The notes under the pieces: model-generated
Databases searched by the model: none
What the model was told of the DNA's origin: nothing
The model's input: the letters and a program-made list of their open reading frames with translations, nothing else
Translations under genes and position numbers: made by a program
Assembly: GCF_000733125.1 (NCBI RefSeq)
Contig: NZ_JPHU01000015.1
Coordinates: 1 to 64,000 of the forward strand
DNA length: 64,000 nucleotides
From: Parvularcula oceani
GTDB lineage: Bacteria > Pseudomonadota > Alphaproteobacteria > Caulobacterales > Parvularculaceae
Reading direction: 5' to 3'
Part shown: one piece after another, positions 19,450 to 27,631 of the stretch
Position numbering within the stretch: position 1 is the first letter of the stretch
Layout: every line of letters starts with the position of its first letter

Positions 19450-20541
19450 TCAGGCGATCGAGAAGCGGCCGTCCTCCGCCCACTCCAGGAGCGTGGCGAT
19501 CAGCTCGGCCTGCGCCCGCTCGCCCTCTTCCTCGCTCGGCATGGGCAGGCTCGCCACCCGCTCGCGGATCTGTTCGGCGAGCCGCTGCGAGATGTTCGAA
19601 TAGAGGAAGTTCGTCGCCTCGGGCGAGGCTTCGGCCCCATAGCGCAGAGCCGTGTCGAGAACGCGCTGCTCGGCCTCGCGGAAGAGAATCGGCGCTGCCG
19701 TGCGCGGCAGCTTGTCGGCGAGTGTATCGAAGCGCAGCAGGGCCGCCTCGACCCGCTCCGCCGTCTCCGCCGCGCTTTCGCGCAAGGGGGCGAGGACGGC
19801 TTCCTGCCGGGACAGGGGGCAGCGGTTGAGGAGGGCGGTGAGGGTCGCGGAGCCATCGGTTCCCTGCGCTTGGTCCGGCGCCGACGCCCGCACGCGCAGG
19901 GACTCGGCGATGGCGTCGAGGGTCTCGCCCGACACGGAACGGCCGCTGGCGATATGACGGACGGCCGCGACGGCGAGCGGCTCCCGCAGCGCGTTGAGGA
20001 GAGCGGCGCCCTTCGCTTCGGGCAGGCGCGTCAGCACGATGGCGATCACGGCGGGGCGCTCGTCGGCCAGGGTCGCGGCGAGGTCCTCCGGCGGCATCTC
20101 GGCGACATAGGACCAGACCGCCTCAGGCGAAGCGCCTTCGCCAATGCCGAAGGCGACCGGCTGGACGATGGAGTCGAAGTCGATCTCCGGCGCCGGCACC
20201 AGCCGCTCGGCCAGCGCCTGGGCCTGGCGCTGGCCGCCCCTGACGAAGGGATTGGGGTTGCGCAGATCGGCCACGAAGCTCGCGATCACCTGGAGGATGA
20301 CGGGCCTTGGGAGCGTTCCCATGTTCTCGAAGGCCGTCACGACGCGGTCGACGCCGCCATATTCGAGTTCCTCGGCGAGCGAGCGGGCCATGTCGGGTTC
20401 GAGAAGCGAGAGGATGACGGCGACACGCTCGGCAGGCGCGAGTTGCCGCATCGCCGCCTTCCCGGCCGGCGCGGAGGGCTGGGGCGGAGCAGCGGGGGCG
20501 GCCGTGTCTGCGGGAGCGGGTTTCATGGCGACGGCGTTCAC
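19450..20541 (-). CDS. fliG: Flagellar motor switch protein FliG
   Basis: Rotor protein that contacts MotA in the stator. The N-terminal half has LAPAERVAVILSLLEPDMARSLAEEL, the FliG_N pattern. The C-terminal domain reads LFREAEQRVLD...NFLYSNISQRLAEQIRERV, the FliG_C signature with torque-helix residues. 363 aa from GTG 20541, whose GTGA overlaps the fliP stop; an ATG at 20526 is an alternative. The first 30 residues are Ala/Pro-rich and non-conserved. It is the last gene of a fliF-fliN-fliP-fliG operon, an unusual order because fliG normally follows fliF. Confidence 0.9.
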   Translation of the reverse strand: MNAVAMKPAPADTAAPAAPPQPSAPAGKAAMRQLAPAERVAVILSLLEPDMARSLAEELEYGGVDRVVTAFENMGTLPRPVILQVIASFVADLRNPNPFVRGGQRQAQALAERLVPAPEIDFDSIVQPVAFGIGEGASPEAVWSYVAEMPPEDLAATLADERPAVIAIVLTRLPEAKGAALLNALREPLAVAAVRHIASGRSVSGETLDAIAESLRVRASAPDQAQGTDGSATLTALLNRCPLSRQEAVLAPLRESAAETAERVEAALLRFDTLADKLPRTAAPILFREAEQRVLDTALRYGAEASPEATNFLYSNISQRLAEQIRERVASLPMPSEEEGERAQAELIATLLEWAEDGRFSIA

Positions 20542-21293
20542 TGGATATAGCCTCTGAGCAGCGCTTCGGTGATGCGGACCCACCCATCTGCGATGACGAA
20601 GAAGGCGAGCTTGAAGGGCAGGGCCACGACGGCGGGCGGAACCATCATCATCCCCATCGCCATCAGAACCGAGGCGACGACGAGGTCGATGACGAGGAAG
20701 GGCAGGAAGATCGCGAAGCCGATCTGGAAGGCCCGTGTGATCTCGGACAGCATGAAGGACGGCACGAGCAGCGAAAGGGGCGCCGCTTCGTCCGCAGGCG
20801 CTGGAATCTGCGCCGCGTCGGACAGGCGGGAGATCACGTCCTGGGGCGTGCGCGCCTCCATGAAGACGCGCAGGGGCTCGAGAGTGGCGGCGATCCCGGC
20901 GGTCTCGTCGACCGCTCCGTCCATGAGCGGCTTCAGCCCTTCCTGCCAGGCGGTGCTGAAGACGGGCTCCATCACGAAGAAGGTCAGGAAGAGCGCGAGG
21001 CTCGTCAGCATCATGGCCGGCGGCGCATGCTGCAGGCCGATCGCCTGGCGCAGGAAGCTGAAGACGATCGCCATGAAGGGAAAGCAGGTGACCATGATCG
21101 CGATGCCGGGCGCGAGGCTCAGCACCGTGACGACCAGGAAGAGCGGGATCAGCTCGGAGCGCAGCGATCCGCTCTCGGAGACGAGCTCGCCGATGGCGGC
21201 CTCGGCTCCCGATACAGCGCCCCGATCCTGCGCCGCGGCCGGAACCGCGAGCAGGGCCAGGGCGATCGTCAGGAGGACGAGGAAGCGTTTCAT
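20538..21293 (-). CDS. fliP: Flagellar export apparatus protein FliP
   Basis: Core channel subunit of the flagellar type III secretion gate. A cleavable signal peptide (MKRFLVLLTIALALLAVPAAAQ) is typical of FliP. It is followed by FLVVTVLSLAPGIAIMVTCF, SFLRQAIGLQHAPPAMMLTSLALFLTFF and SEITRAFQIGFAIFLPFLVIDLVVASVLMAMGMMMVPP (regions, not full quotes), the conserved FliP core with four membrane helices. 251 aa. The ATG overlaps the fliN stop by 4 nt and its own stop overlaps the fliG GTG. Confidence 0.96.
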   Translation of the reverse strand: MKRFLVLLTIALALLAVPAAAQDRGAVSGAEAAIGELVSESGSLRSELIPLFLVVTVLSLAPGIAIMVTCFPFMAIVFSFLRQAIGLQHAPPAMMLTSLALFLTFFVMEPVFSTAWQEGLKPLMDGAVDETAGIAATLEPLRVFMEARTPQDVISRLSDAAQIPAPADEAAPLSLLVPSFMLSEITRAFQIGFAIFLPFLVIDLVVASVLMAMGMMMVPPAVVALPFKLAFFVIADGWVRITEALLRGYIQ

Positions 21294-21550
21294 CCCTCGA
21301 TCTCCGTCAGCTTGACGGCGAGGCCGCCATCTTCGCTCTCGGTCAGCTCTCCCCGGGCGACGACCCTGTCCCCGATGCAGATGTCCAGGGGCTCGTCCAC
21401 CCGCGCATCGAGCGCGAGAAGGCTGCCCTCGGCGAGCTGCGTGACCTCCGCCACGGTGCGGCGGGCCGTCCCGATGCGGATCGTCAGGGTCAGGGGAAGC
21501 CCTTCGAGCGCTGCGGGAATTGCATCCTGTGTGGCGACGGCTTCGCTCAT
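21290..21550 (-). CDS. fliN: Flagellar motor switch protein FliN
   Basis: 86 aa, essentially only the SpoA (surface presentation of antigens) domain: LPLTLTIRIGTARRTVAEV, LEGSLLALD-like strand pattern, and LDICIGDRVVARGELTE. FliN forms the cytoplasmic C-ring with FliM. It lacks the N-terminal extension of larger FliN proteins. It overlaps fliF (ATGA) upstream and fliP downstream, indicating tight coupling. Confidence 0.9.
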   Translation of the reverse strand: MSEAVATQDAIPAALEGLPLTLTIRIGTARRTVAEVTQLAEGSLLALDARVDEPLDICIGDRVVARGELTESEDGGLAVKLTEIEG

Positions 21551-23037
21551 GCCGCGTCCTCCTCTTCGAGCCAGGCGTTGAGTAATGCGGCCGCGGCCTC
21601 TGGCTCATTGGCGGCGGCGGACCGAAGGGCATCGAGGGGATCGTCGGCGAGCGGCAGCTCGCCGCCATCCAGCGCGGCGAGCGCTTCGGTCCCGGCGGCA
21701 TCCTGCCCAGCGCCGGTCAGGATCGGCCTAACCACGAAGAGGCCGAGCAGGAGCGCGACGATGCCCAGAAAGGCGACCTGGCCGGCCTGCCACAGCCTCG
21801 CCTCGGTGGCGGGCGCGAGGCGAGGCGCCTCGGCCATTTCGAGCGCCGGCGCATCGAAGGGCAGCACCTCGATCGTCAGGCGGTCGCCCCGCGCCTCGTC
21901 GAGCCCGGACGCCGAGGCGACGAGTCCCCGAAGCGCCGCGACCTCTTCGGCCGTCCGGGGCGCGGGCTCCTCGCCCTCGGCTCCCGGCGCGTCGTTGAGC
22001 AGGACCGCGATCGAAAGGGCGGTAATCTCGCCGGGCAGGCGTTCGCCGCTCACATCGCGCTCGGTGACGGCATAAGTGAGCTCCTCGCGCGTTTCGTCCG
22101 CCTGCGAACGGGTCTCGGCGCCTTGCCGGCCCGCATCGCCGTCGGGCAGGTCGCTTGCGACCGTGACGGCGGCATCCGTGCCCGTTTCGGTTTCGCTGCG
22201 TTCGGTGCGGGAGCGGCGCGTGACGACGGCGCTTGCAGGGTCCACGGCCCGCTCGGTCCAGGCTTCGCGCTCGCGGCTCAGGCGCATCGCGACCTCGACC
22301 CGCGCATTGCCCGGTCCCACCCGCGCTTCGAGCAGTCGGATCAGATCGGCTTCCAGCGCGGCGGCGCGCGCATTCTCGTCGAGGCCCGCAAGGCCGGCCT
22401 CGTCCTCGGTCTCGGTCAATATGCCCCGGGCTGTCTCGATGACGGCCACTTCCTGCGGCGAGAGGCCGGAGACGGCGAGGGCGGTCATGTGCTGGATGGC
22501 TTTGACCTGGGCGCGCGACAGCCCGCCGGGCGCGGTCAGGGTGACCGAGGCGGTGCGCGGCGTGCGCTCCCGGGCGAAGGGGCTGCGGCTTTCCGCTCCG
22601 ATATGCACGCGTGCCGCGCGCACGCCCGGGATCTGGAGGACCGTGCGCGTCAGCTCGCCCTCCTTGGCGCGCCAATAGGCGGCGGAGAACATGTCCGAGG
22701 TGGTCGAGAAGCCCGACAGCTCGTCGAGGAGTTCGTAGCCGGCGGATGACTGGCGCGGCAGGCCGTCCCCCGCCAGCGTCATGCGCAGGCGGTCGCGCTC
22801 GGTCGCGGGCACGCTGATGCGCTCTCCCTCGATCTCGTAGGCGACGCCCTCGGCATCGAGCGCGGCCACGACCTCGCCCGCCGCGACGCTGTCGAGGCCC
22901 GCATAGAGAAGCGCCATTTGCGGCCGTGCGGCGCTGCGCGCCAGCACCACCATGATCAGCACGGTGGCCAGGACGGCACCGCCCGCCATGGCCTTCTTCT
23001 GCCAGGGCAGTTCCTTGAGGGTTGTGAGAAGTGACAT
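21547..23037 (-). CDS. fliF: Flagellar MS-ring protein FliF
   Basis: Forms the membrane and supramembrane ring on which the flagellum is built. N-terminal transmembrane helix AMAGGAVLATVLIMVVLA, then ring-building YscJ/FliF domain (ALLYAGLDSVAAGEVVAALD, VRAARVHIG, ARTASVTLTAPGGLSRAQVKAIQH), a variable linker, and a second helix (WQAGQVAFLGIVALLLGLFVV). The acidic C-terminal tail that binds FliG ends LLNAWLEEEDAA. 496 aa, slightly short of the enteric length (about 550). Confidence 0.96.
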   Translation of the reverse strand: MSLLTTLKELPWQKKAMAGGAVLATVLIMVVLARSAARPQMALLYAGLDSVAAGEVVAALDAEGVAYEIEGERISVPATERDRLRMTLAGDGLPRQSSAGYELLDELSGFSTTSDMFSAAYWRAKEGELTRTVLQIPGVRAARVHIGAESRSPFARERTPRTASVTLTAPGGLSRAQVKAIQHMTALAVSGLSPQEVAVIETARGILTETEDEAGLAGLDENARAAALEADLIRLLEARVGPGNARVEVAMRLSREREAWTERAVDPASAVVTRRSRTERSETETGTDAAVTVASDLPDGDAGRQGAETRSQADETREELTYAVTERDVSGERLPGEITALSIAVLLNDAPGAEGEEPAPRTAEEVAALRGLVASASGLDEARGDRLTIEVLPFDAPALEMAEAPRLAPATEARLWQAGQVAFLGIVALLLGLFVVRPILTGAGQDAAGTEALAALDGGELPLADDPLDALRSAAANEPEAAAALLNAWLEEEDAA

Positions 23038-23153
23038 GAGGGCCCCCGCCGGTTGCGACCGTTAACGGGCTATGGGGTAGACGTTAACAGAGCCTTTACC
23101 TGTGGTTGCAATCTTCACACCGTCGTTACTTTGAAGTGTGGAGGGTGCGATCG

Positions 23154-23642
23154 ATGAGTGAGCCGCAGGAGGCTTCGGGCGGAACCAATCCGGTGAGCAT
23201 CGCGCTGACCGCGGCGGCGGGCGGTCTCGCCGCCCTCGCTGTCAGCTGGCTGGACCCGCTGGGCCCCGGCACGAAGGAGAAGGCCGCGCCGGAGCGCGAG
23301 GCCGTCGAGGAAGAGCATGGCGCGGCGCAGGCGAGCGTGATCGTGCCGATGGAGCCGATCATCGTCTCGCTCAGCGATCCGGAGCAGGGGCGGCGGCGGG
23401 CGCCGCGCCTGCGCGTGGTCATCGCGCTGGAGACGGATGAAAAGGCCGCGAAGCGGGCAGAGGAAGAAGCGCCGCGCCTGCGGGACGGCTTCACCGCCGC
23501 GGCGCGCGAAGTGGGGCCGGAGACGCTGACCGGCCCCGAAGGGCTGGAAACGCTGCGCGAGGCGTTCCTTCGATCCGCGCGCGGCGTTCTCGGAGAGGCG
23601 AGCGTCAGGAGCGTCCTCCTGACCGACTACATCACGACGTGA
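23154..23642 (+). CDS. fliL: Flagellar basal body-associated protein FliL
   Basis: 162 aa. One N-terminal membrane helix (IALTAAAGGLAALAVSW) is followed by the periplasmic FliL domain: VPMEPIIVSLSDPEQ, LRVVIALETDE, and the closing strand VRSVLLTDYITT. FliL surrounds the stator units and supports torque. GGAGGG lies 9 nt before the ATG. It is divergent from fliF across 116 bp, and leads a rightward mini-operon with two more motor-associated genes. Confidence 0.88.
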   Translation: MSEPQEASGGTNPVSIALTAAAGGLAALAVSWLDPLGPGTKEKAAPEREAVEEEHGAAQASVIVPMEPIIVSLSDPEQGRRRAPRLRVVIALETDEKAAKRAEEEAPRLRDGFTAAAREVGPETLTGPEGLETLREAFLRSARGVLGEASVRSVLLTDYITT

Positions 23643-23649
23643 GGAAGAC

Positions 23650-24165
23650 ATGGAAAACACGTTGAGCCTGAGCCTCGACCTGACGCTCATCGGAACCTGC
23701 GCATGCACGCTTCTTTATTGCTGGCGGCTGTCCCGCCGGCTCAAGGCGATGCACTCGCTCAAGGGCGGGGTGAGCCGCGCGATCGTCGATCTGTCCGATG
23801 CGATCAAGGCGAGCCAGGCCGCGAGCCAGGGCATATCCAGGGCAGCGCAGGAGGCGGTCGAGACGCTCGATGCGGCGCATGCGCAGCTCGCTTCGCGGCG
23901 CCAGGAGACCGAAGACCTGATCGGCGTGCTCGAAGGGCAGGGGCGGCAGGCCGAGAGCCGCATGGTCGAGACGCAGGAAGCGGCGGAGAAATCGCTCGCC
24001 GTCATCGCGTCGAAGGCGCGCGTCGAGCTCGAAGCGCTGAGCGAGGCCGTCGGGATCGCCGAGAAGATCACGGCTCTCGTCGCGGACCCCGAAGTGCCGG
24101 TGCAGCATGTCCGGCAGCGCGCGGCCGAAGGGCCCAATCCCTTTCTCAGGGCGGTGGCGTCGTGA
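23650..24165 (+). CDS. DUF6468-like flagellar-locus coiled-coil protein
   Basis: 171 aa with one N-terminal membrane helix (LDLTLIGTCACTLLYCW) and then a long Ala/Glu-rich coiled coil covering residues about 30-140. Its size, topology and position directly after fliL match the DUF6468 family seen in flagellar loci of Alphaproteobacteria; that name is from context and pattern, not a search. A stator-associated structural role is an inference. Its stop overlaps the next gene's GTG start. Confidence 0.72.
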   Translation: MENTLSLSLDLTLIGTCACTLLYCWRLSRRLKAMHSLKGGVSRAIVDLSDAIKASQAASQGISRAAQEAVETLDAAHAQLASRRQETEDLIGVLEGQGRQAESRMVETQEAAEKSLAVIASKARVELEALSEAVGIAEKITALVADPEVPVQHVRQRAAEGPNPFLRAVAS

Positions 24166-24644
24166 AGGGGCGCCCCCAGGTCCTCGTCATGCTGGGCGGG
24201 CTCTTCGCGCTGAGCATGGCGGCGCGGAGTGCGGAGGCGCTGGCGGCGATCGCGCCAAGGCCCGCGCCCGCCGCGGAAGACTCTCGGGATACGGAGGAAA
24301 ATTTCGCGCAGCTCGACGCCTGGCAGGCCGAGCTGGATGCGCAATCGCGAGAGACGGAGGCCCGCGCCATCGCGGCGGACAAGGCGCTGGCGGAAGCGCG
24401 GGCGCTTTCCGCGCGGCGAAAGGCGCAGGAGGCAGGACGGCAGACCGGCCTCGACCAGACAAGGAGGCTCGCGGCCATGTATACGGCGATGCCGCCGCGC
24501 AAGGCGGCCGGCATCCTGGCCGCGCTGCCGCCCGGGCAGGCCGCGCCGATCCTGCTGGGGATGCCGCCCGCGAGCGCGGGCTCGATCCTGGGGGAGATGG
24601 AGGCGGCGGCGGCGAGCCGCCTCGCCGCCGCCATGTCATCGTAA
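24162..24644 (+). CDS. motE: MotE-like flagellar motor protein
   Basis: 160 aa. Signal or anchor helix (VLVMLGGLFALSMAARSAEA), a central coiled coil (residues about 45-100), and a C-terminal MgtE_N-like domain reading LAAMYTAMPPRKAAGILAALPPGQAAPILLGM. This layout matches MotE, the chaperone that protects MotC in rhizobia-type motors. The GTG start is coupled to the upstream stop (GTGA). The symbol is used by family resemblance. Confidence 0.72.
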   Translation: MKGRPQVLVMLGGLFALSMAARSAEALAAIAPRPAPAAEDSRDTEENFAQLDAWQAELDAQSRETEARAIAADKALAEARALSARRKAQEAGRQTGLDQTRRLAAMYTAMPPRKAAGILAALPPGQAAPILLGMPPASAGSILGEMEAAAASRLAAAMSS

Positions 24645-24679
24645 GGCGCGCCGCGGGCTCGGCATGCCGCGGCGCGCCT
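24644..24679. terminator. Bidirectional terminator between motE and ahpD
   Basis: A 13-bp perfect inverted repeat (24644-24656 with 24667-24679, arm AGGCGCGCCGCGG) starts on the last base of motE and lies between convergent motE and ahpD. It is very GC-rich without T-tracts. Confidence 0.65.
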
Positions 24680-24693
24680 CCGGCGGCGAACGC

Positions 24694-25227
24694 TCAGCCG
24701 GCGAGGGCCGCCTCGCCGTCGAGCACCGCGCTGACGGCGTGGACCACGGCCGCGATGCGCACGGCGGTCTGGACCTGCTCGGTCGACAGGCCGCCCTTGC
24801 GCACGACGGCGTCATGGCTGTCCACGCACATGCCGCAACCATTGATCGCCGAGACGGCGAGCGACCACAGCTCGAAATCGACCTTCTCGACGCCCGGATT
24901 GGCGATCACCTGCATGCGCAGCTTGGCCGGCAGGGTCGCATAGGCCTTTTCGGAGACCATGTGGGTGAAGCGGTAATAGACGTTGTTCATGCCCATGATC
25001 GCCGCGGCGGCCTTGGCGGCCTCGACCGCTTCGGCGGACAGGTGCTGTCCGGCTTCGGCGCTGAGGGCCTTGATGACCGTCTCATTGCGTCCGGCCAGCG
25101 CCGAGGCGAGGAACGTGCCCCATTTCTGCTGGTCGGTCAGGCCCTCCTCGCGGGAGAGGCTCGAGAGGTTCAGCTTGAGATCCTTGGCATAGCCAGGAAG
25201 CGTTTCGCGGAGGTCTTGCAGGGACAT
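24694..25227 (-). CDS. ahpD: Alkyl hydroperoxide reductase AhpD
   Basis: Carboxymuconolactone-decarboxylase-fold peroxidase partner that passes electrons to AhpC. 177 aa. The active site [14 protein letters not shown] shows the CxxC and the downstream His. The rest matches Ahp[39 protein letters not shown]. The start [20 protein letters not shown] is the usual AhpD N-terminus; an ATG 15 nt upstream is possible. It lies downstream of ahpC on the same strand, separated by 222 bp that fold into three consecutive hairpins. Confidence 0.96.
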   Translation of the reverse strand: MSLQDLRETLPGYAKDLKLNLSSLSREEGLTDQQKWGTFLASALAGRNETVIKALSAEAGQHLSAEAVEAAKAAAAIMGMNNVYYRFTHMVSEKAYATLPAKLRMQVIANPGVEKVDFELWSLAVSAINGCGMCVDSHDAVVRKGGLSTEQVQTAVRIAAVVHAVSAVLDGEAALAG

Positions 25228-25313
25228 GGTCTCGCCTTTCATGCGGGCGCGCATGCGGAATGCGGCCGGAAGCGGTCCGGTCGCCTCGCGCGCGCCTGAA
25301 GATGTGGAAGAAA

Positions 25314-25437
25314 GGACGGCGCCAGCGCCGTCCCTGGAGAAGGGGAGCGTCAGCCGGGACACAGGGCAGGGGGGAAGTCCCGGCTGACGCTCCTCAGGAT
25401 CGGCCTGCTATCGGGTAGGGCAGGGACAGGCCGATCC
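25314..25437. repeat. Three consecutive inverted repeats between ahpC and ahpD
   Basis: Three perfect hairpins lie back to back. They are 25314-25322 with 25325-25333 (9 bp, 2-nt loop), 25344-25360 with 25377-25393 (17 bp, arm GGAGCGTCAGCCGGGAC, 16-nt loop), and 25397-25407 with 25427-25437 (11 bp, arm GGATCGGCCTG). The loops of the second and third both contain GGGCAGGG. They fall after the ahpC stop and before ahpD. No T-runs follow. Possible roles: attenuation, 3'-end protection of ahpC mRNA, or a structured small RNA. Confidence 0.8.
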
Positions 25438-25449
25438 CTTCAGACTGAT

Positions 25450-25995
25450 TTAGAGCGTGTCGCCACCGACTGCGCGGTTGCAAGGGCAGAGCTCGTCCGT
25501 CTGAAGTGCATCGAGAACGCGCAGGGTGTCCTGAGGGTTCCGTCCGACGTTCAGATTATTCACGTAGACATGCTGGATGACGTTGTGCGGGTCGACCAGG
25601 AAGGTCGCGCGCAGCGCCACGCCCTCTTCGGAGCGGATGCCGAGACCGTCGATCAGGCTGCCGGTCGTGTCGGCGAACTGCCATGCGGGGTGCTTGTTGA
25701 GGTCCGCATGGTCGCGGCGCCAGGCCAGCTTGACGAACTCGTTGTCGGAGCTGCCGCCCATGACGATGCAGTCGCGATCCGCGAACTCTTCGGAGAGAGA
25801 GCCGAATTCAGCGATTTCGGTCGGGCAGACGAAGGTGAAGTCCTTCGGGTAGAAGTAGATGCACTTCCACTTGCCTTCGAAGCTGTCCTGCGTGATTTCT
25901 TCGAACGCGCTTTCGCCGTTCTCTTCGATGTCGTTGAAGCCGGGCTTCACGCCATTGATCTTGAAGTCGGGGAGCTTGTCGCCAACGCCGAGCAT
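25450..25995 (-). CDS. ahpC: Peroxiredoxin (alkyl hydroperoxide reductase AhpC type)
   Basis: Two-Cys peroxiredoxin reducing hydrogen and organic peroxides. The start MLGVGDKLPDFKINGV was chosen for its AAGGAAATTTT leader and family alignment. The peroxidatic Cys57 is in KDFTFVCPTEIAEF, and the C-terminal CPCNR probably supplies the resolving cysteine. 181 aa. It is divergent from oxyR, with a TATAAT -10 at 26096-26091 and a LysR-type box overlapping the -35 region, and is followed by ahpD, its usual reductant. Confidence 0.95.
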   Translation of the reverse strand: MLGVGDKLPDFKINGVKPGFNDIEENGESAFEEITQDSFEGKWKCIYFYPKDFTFVCPTEIAEFGSLSEEFADRDCIVMGGSSDNEFVKLAWRRDHADLNKHPAWQFADTTGSLIDGLGIRSEEGVALRATFLVDPHNVIQHVYVNNLNVGRNPQDTLRVLDALQTDELCPCNRAVGGDTL

Positions 25996-26090
25996 AAAAT
26001 TTCCTTCGAATTCGCTTGTCTCGTGACCAGGCGGCGGCCCCGCCGGGTCACGAGCGGCATATGGATCGATGTTGCAGTGCATTCAAATTG

Positions 26091-26124
26091 ATTATATGTG
26101 CAGGACGTATCGGAAAAATCGATA
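26091..26124. promoter_or_regulatory. ahpC promoter and OxyR-type operator
   Basis: On the minus strand, a perfect TATAAT (26096-26091) has a poor -35 (TTTTTC, 26118-26113) with a 16-nt spacer, as expected of an activator-dependent promoter. The palindrome TATCG-N7-CGATA (26108-26124) covers that -35. It contains ATC-N9-GAT, the LysR-family T-N11-A box, and ends 1 bp before the oxyR ATG. This would allow OxyR to activate ahpC and repress itself. Confidence 0.65.
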
Positions 26125-26125
26125 G

Positions 26126-27061
26126 ATGGCAGCCTTCCCCACACTCCGTCAGATGCAGTTCTTTTCGAGCCTCGTCAGGCACGGCTCCTTCAGCGGCGCG
26201 GCCAAGGAATGCTGCGTGAGCCAGTCGACCCTGTCCGCAGGGGTGAAGGAGTTCGAGACGATCCTCGACGCCCCGCTGGTCGATCGCTCGGCCAAGCGAT
26301 TCGCCCTGACCACGCTCGGCGAAGAGGTCGCCGGCAGGGCCGAGGAGATGGTCGCGCTGGCCGAGGAGATGGTCCGCATCGCGGCGGCCCGGCCGCTCCT
26401 GACCGGAGACCTGCGGCTCGGCCTGATCCCGACGATCGGTCCCTTCCTCCTGCCCGGCCTCATGCCGCGGCTGGACGAGGCCTATCCGGATCTGCGGCTC
26501 TATCTGCGCGAGGACCTGACCGAGAATCTGGTTTCGGGTCTGAAGGCCGGCCGTCTCGACATGGCGGTGATCGCCCTGCCGGTCGAGGCGGAGGGGCTCG
26601 ACACGCTGATCTTCGGCGAAGACCCCTTCGTCTTCGTCTGCCGCCCCGATCATCCGCTTGCGGACGAGGATGCCGTGACAAGCGCGCAGCTCGACGCGGA
26701 GACGCTTCTCCTGCTGGAGGACGGGCACTGCCTGCGCGATCACGCCTTGTCGGCCTGCAAGCTGCAGGACCGGCAGGTCGCCGCCGCTTTCGGCGCGACC
26801 AGCCTGTTCACTCTCGTGCAGATGGTCCGCTCGGGGCTCGGCACCACTCTTCTGCCCCGCCTCGCCAGCGATGCGGGCCTTGCGGCGGGCGCGGGGCTGC
26901 GCGCCATTCCCGTGCGCGACCGCAATGCCAGTCCCAGCCGCGATCTCGGCCTCGCCTGGCGGCGGGGTTCGGACAGGGAGGAGGAGGCGCGGGCGCTCGC
27001 CGACATCCTCTCCGCTTCGCGCCAGCGCGCGGACCGGACGCACGCCGGACAGGGCGGCTGA
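26126..27061 (+). CDS. oxyR: Hydrogen-peroxide sensor OxyR (LysR family)
   Basis: 311 aa. N-terminal winged HTH (LRQMQFFSSLVRHGSFSGAAKE...STLSAGVKEFE) and a C-terminal effector domain. The redox switch is present: Cys202 and Cys211 in LLEDGHCLRDHALSAC, matching E. coli Cys199/Cys208 spacing. The gene is divergent from ahpC and shares the 130-bp regulatory region. Assignment to OxyR rather than a generic LysR regulator rests on the cysteine pair and the ahpC/ahpD neighbours. Confidence 0.95.
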   Translation: MAAFPTLRQMQFFSSLVRHGSFSGAAKECCVSQSTLSAGVKEFETILDAPLVDRSAKRFALTTLGEEVAGRAEEMVALAEEMVRIAAARPLLTGDLRLGLIPTIGPFLLPGLMPRLDEAYPDLRLYLREDLTENLVSGLKAGRLDMAVIALPVEAEGLDTLIFGEDPFVFVCRPDHPLADEDAVTSAQLDAETLLLLEDGHCLRDHALSACKLQDRQVAAAFGATSLFTLVQMVRSGLGTTLLPRLASDAGLAAGAGLRAIPVRDRNASPSRDLGLAWRRGSDREEEARALADILSASRQRADRTHAGQGG

Positions 27062-27073
27062 GCGGCGCCGTGA

Positions 27074-27631
27074 TCAGGCGTCGCAGCGGTAATAGCCGCG
27101 ATAATCGACCAGCAGGCCCTGTTCCAGGACGAAGCGCAGATCGGCAATCGTCTGTACCCAGCCTTCACCCTCCGAGACGCCCTTGTCGGGTACCGGCTCG
27201 ACTGTCATGCGCAGCCCGTCAGAGACATAGGTGACGCCGCTCGCCAGGGCTTCGAACCCGACGGGCTCGGCGGTTTCGAGTTCCACCAGCCGACCATGCA
27301 GCTTGACCACGCCGGTGGCCACATCCCTCGCATCCGCGGGCGCCGTGCCCGAGAGGATCGGACGGCTGCCGCTCGTATAGGAGAAGGCGCAGCGGGGCCC
27401 TTCGGGAAGGACTTTCGCGATTTCCGCCTCATACAGCGTCACGGGGTCGGTCGTCGGGATGCTGGCGAGCATGATCGCCTCGGGCGCGGGCACGATGTCC
27501 GGCATCGTCTCGGATTGCATGTCGGGATGGTTCTCGTCGCGCGGCGCGCCTTCGCCGCAGGCGGCCAGAAGCAGCATGCCCGCGAGGGCGGATGCGGCGG
27601 GGCGGAGGCAGGACGTCAGGTGCCGCATCAT
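27074..27631 (-). CDS. Putative lipoprotein in the cytochrome c / DUF305 operon
   Basis: 185 aa with a signal peptide (MMRHLTSCLRPAASALAGMLLLAAC) ending in a lipobox. The mature part contains a segment around CAFSYTSGSRPILS and GVVKLHGRLVELE. It ends VLEQGLLVDYRGYYRCDA with a cysteine that could pair with the one in CAFSY. The family is not recognised. Its ATG overlaps the DUF305 stop (ATGA), so it is the third gene of the operon. Confidence 0.75.
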   Translation of the reverse strand: MMRHLTSCLRPAASALAGMLLLAACGEGAPRDENHPDMQSETMPDIVPAPEAIMLASIPTTDPVTLYEAEIAKVLPEGPRCAFSYTSGSRPILSGTAPADARDVATGVVKLHGRLVELETAEPVGFEALASGVTYVSDGLRMTVEPVPDKGVSEGEGWVQTIADLRFVLEQGLLVDYRGYYRCDA

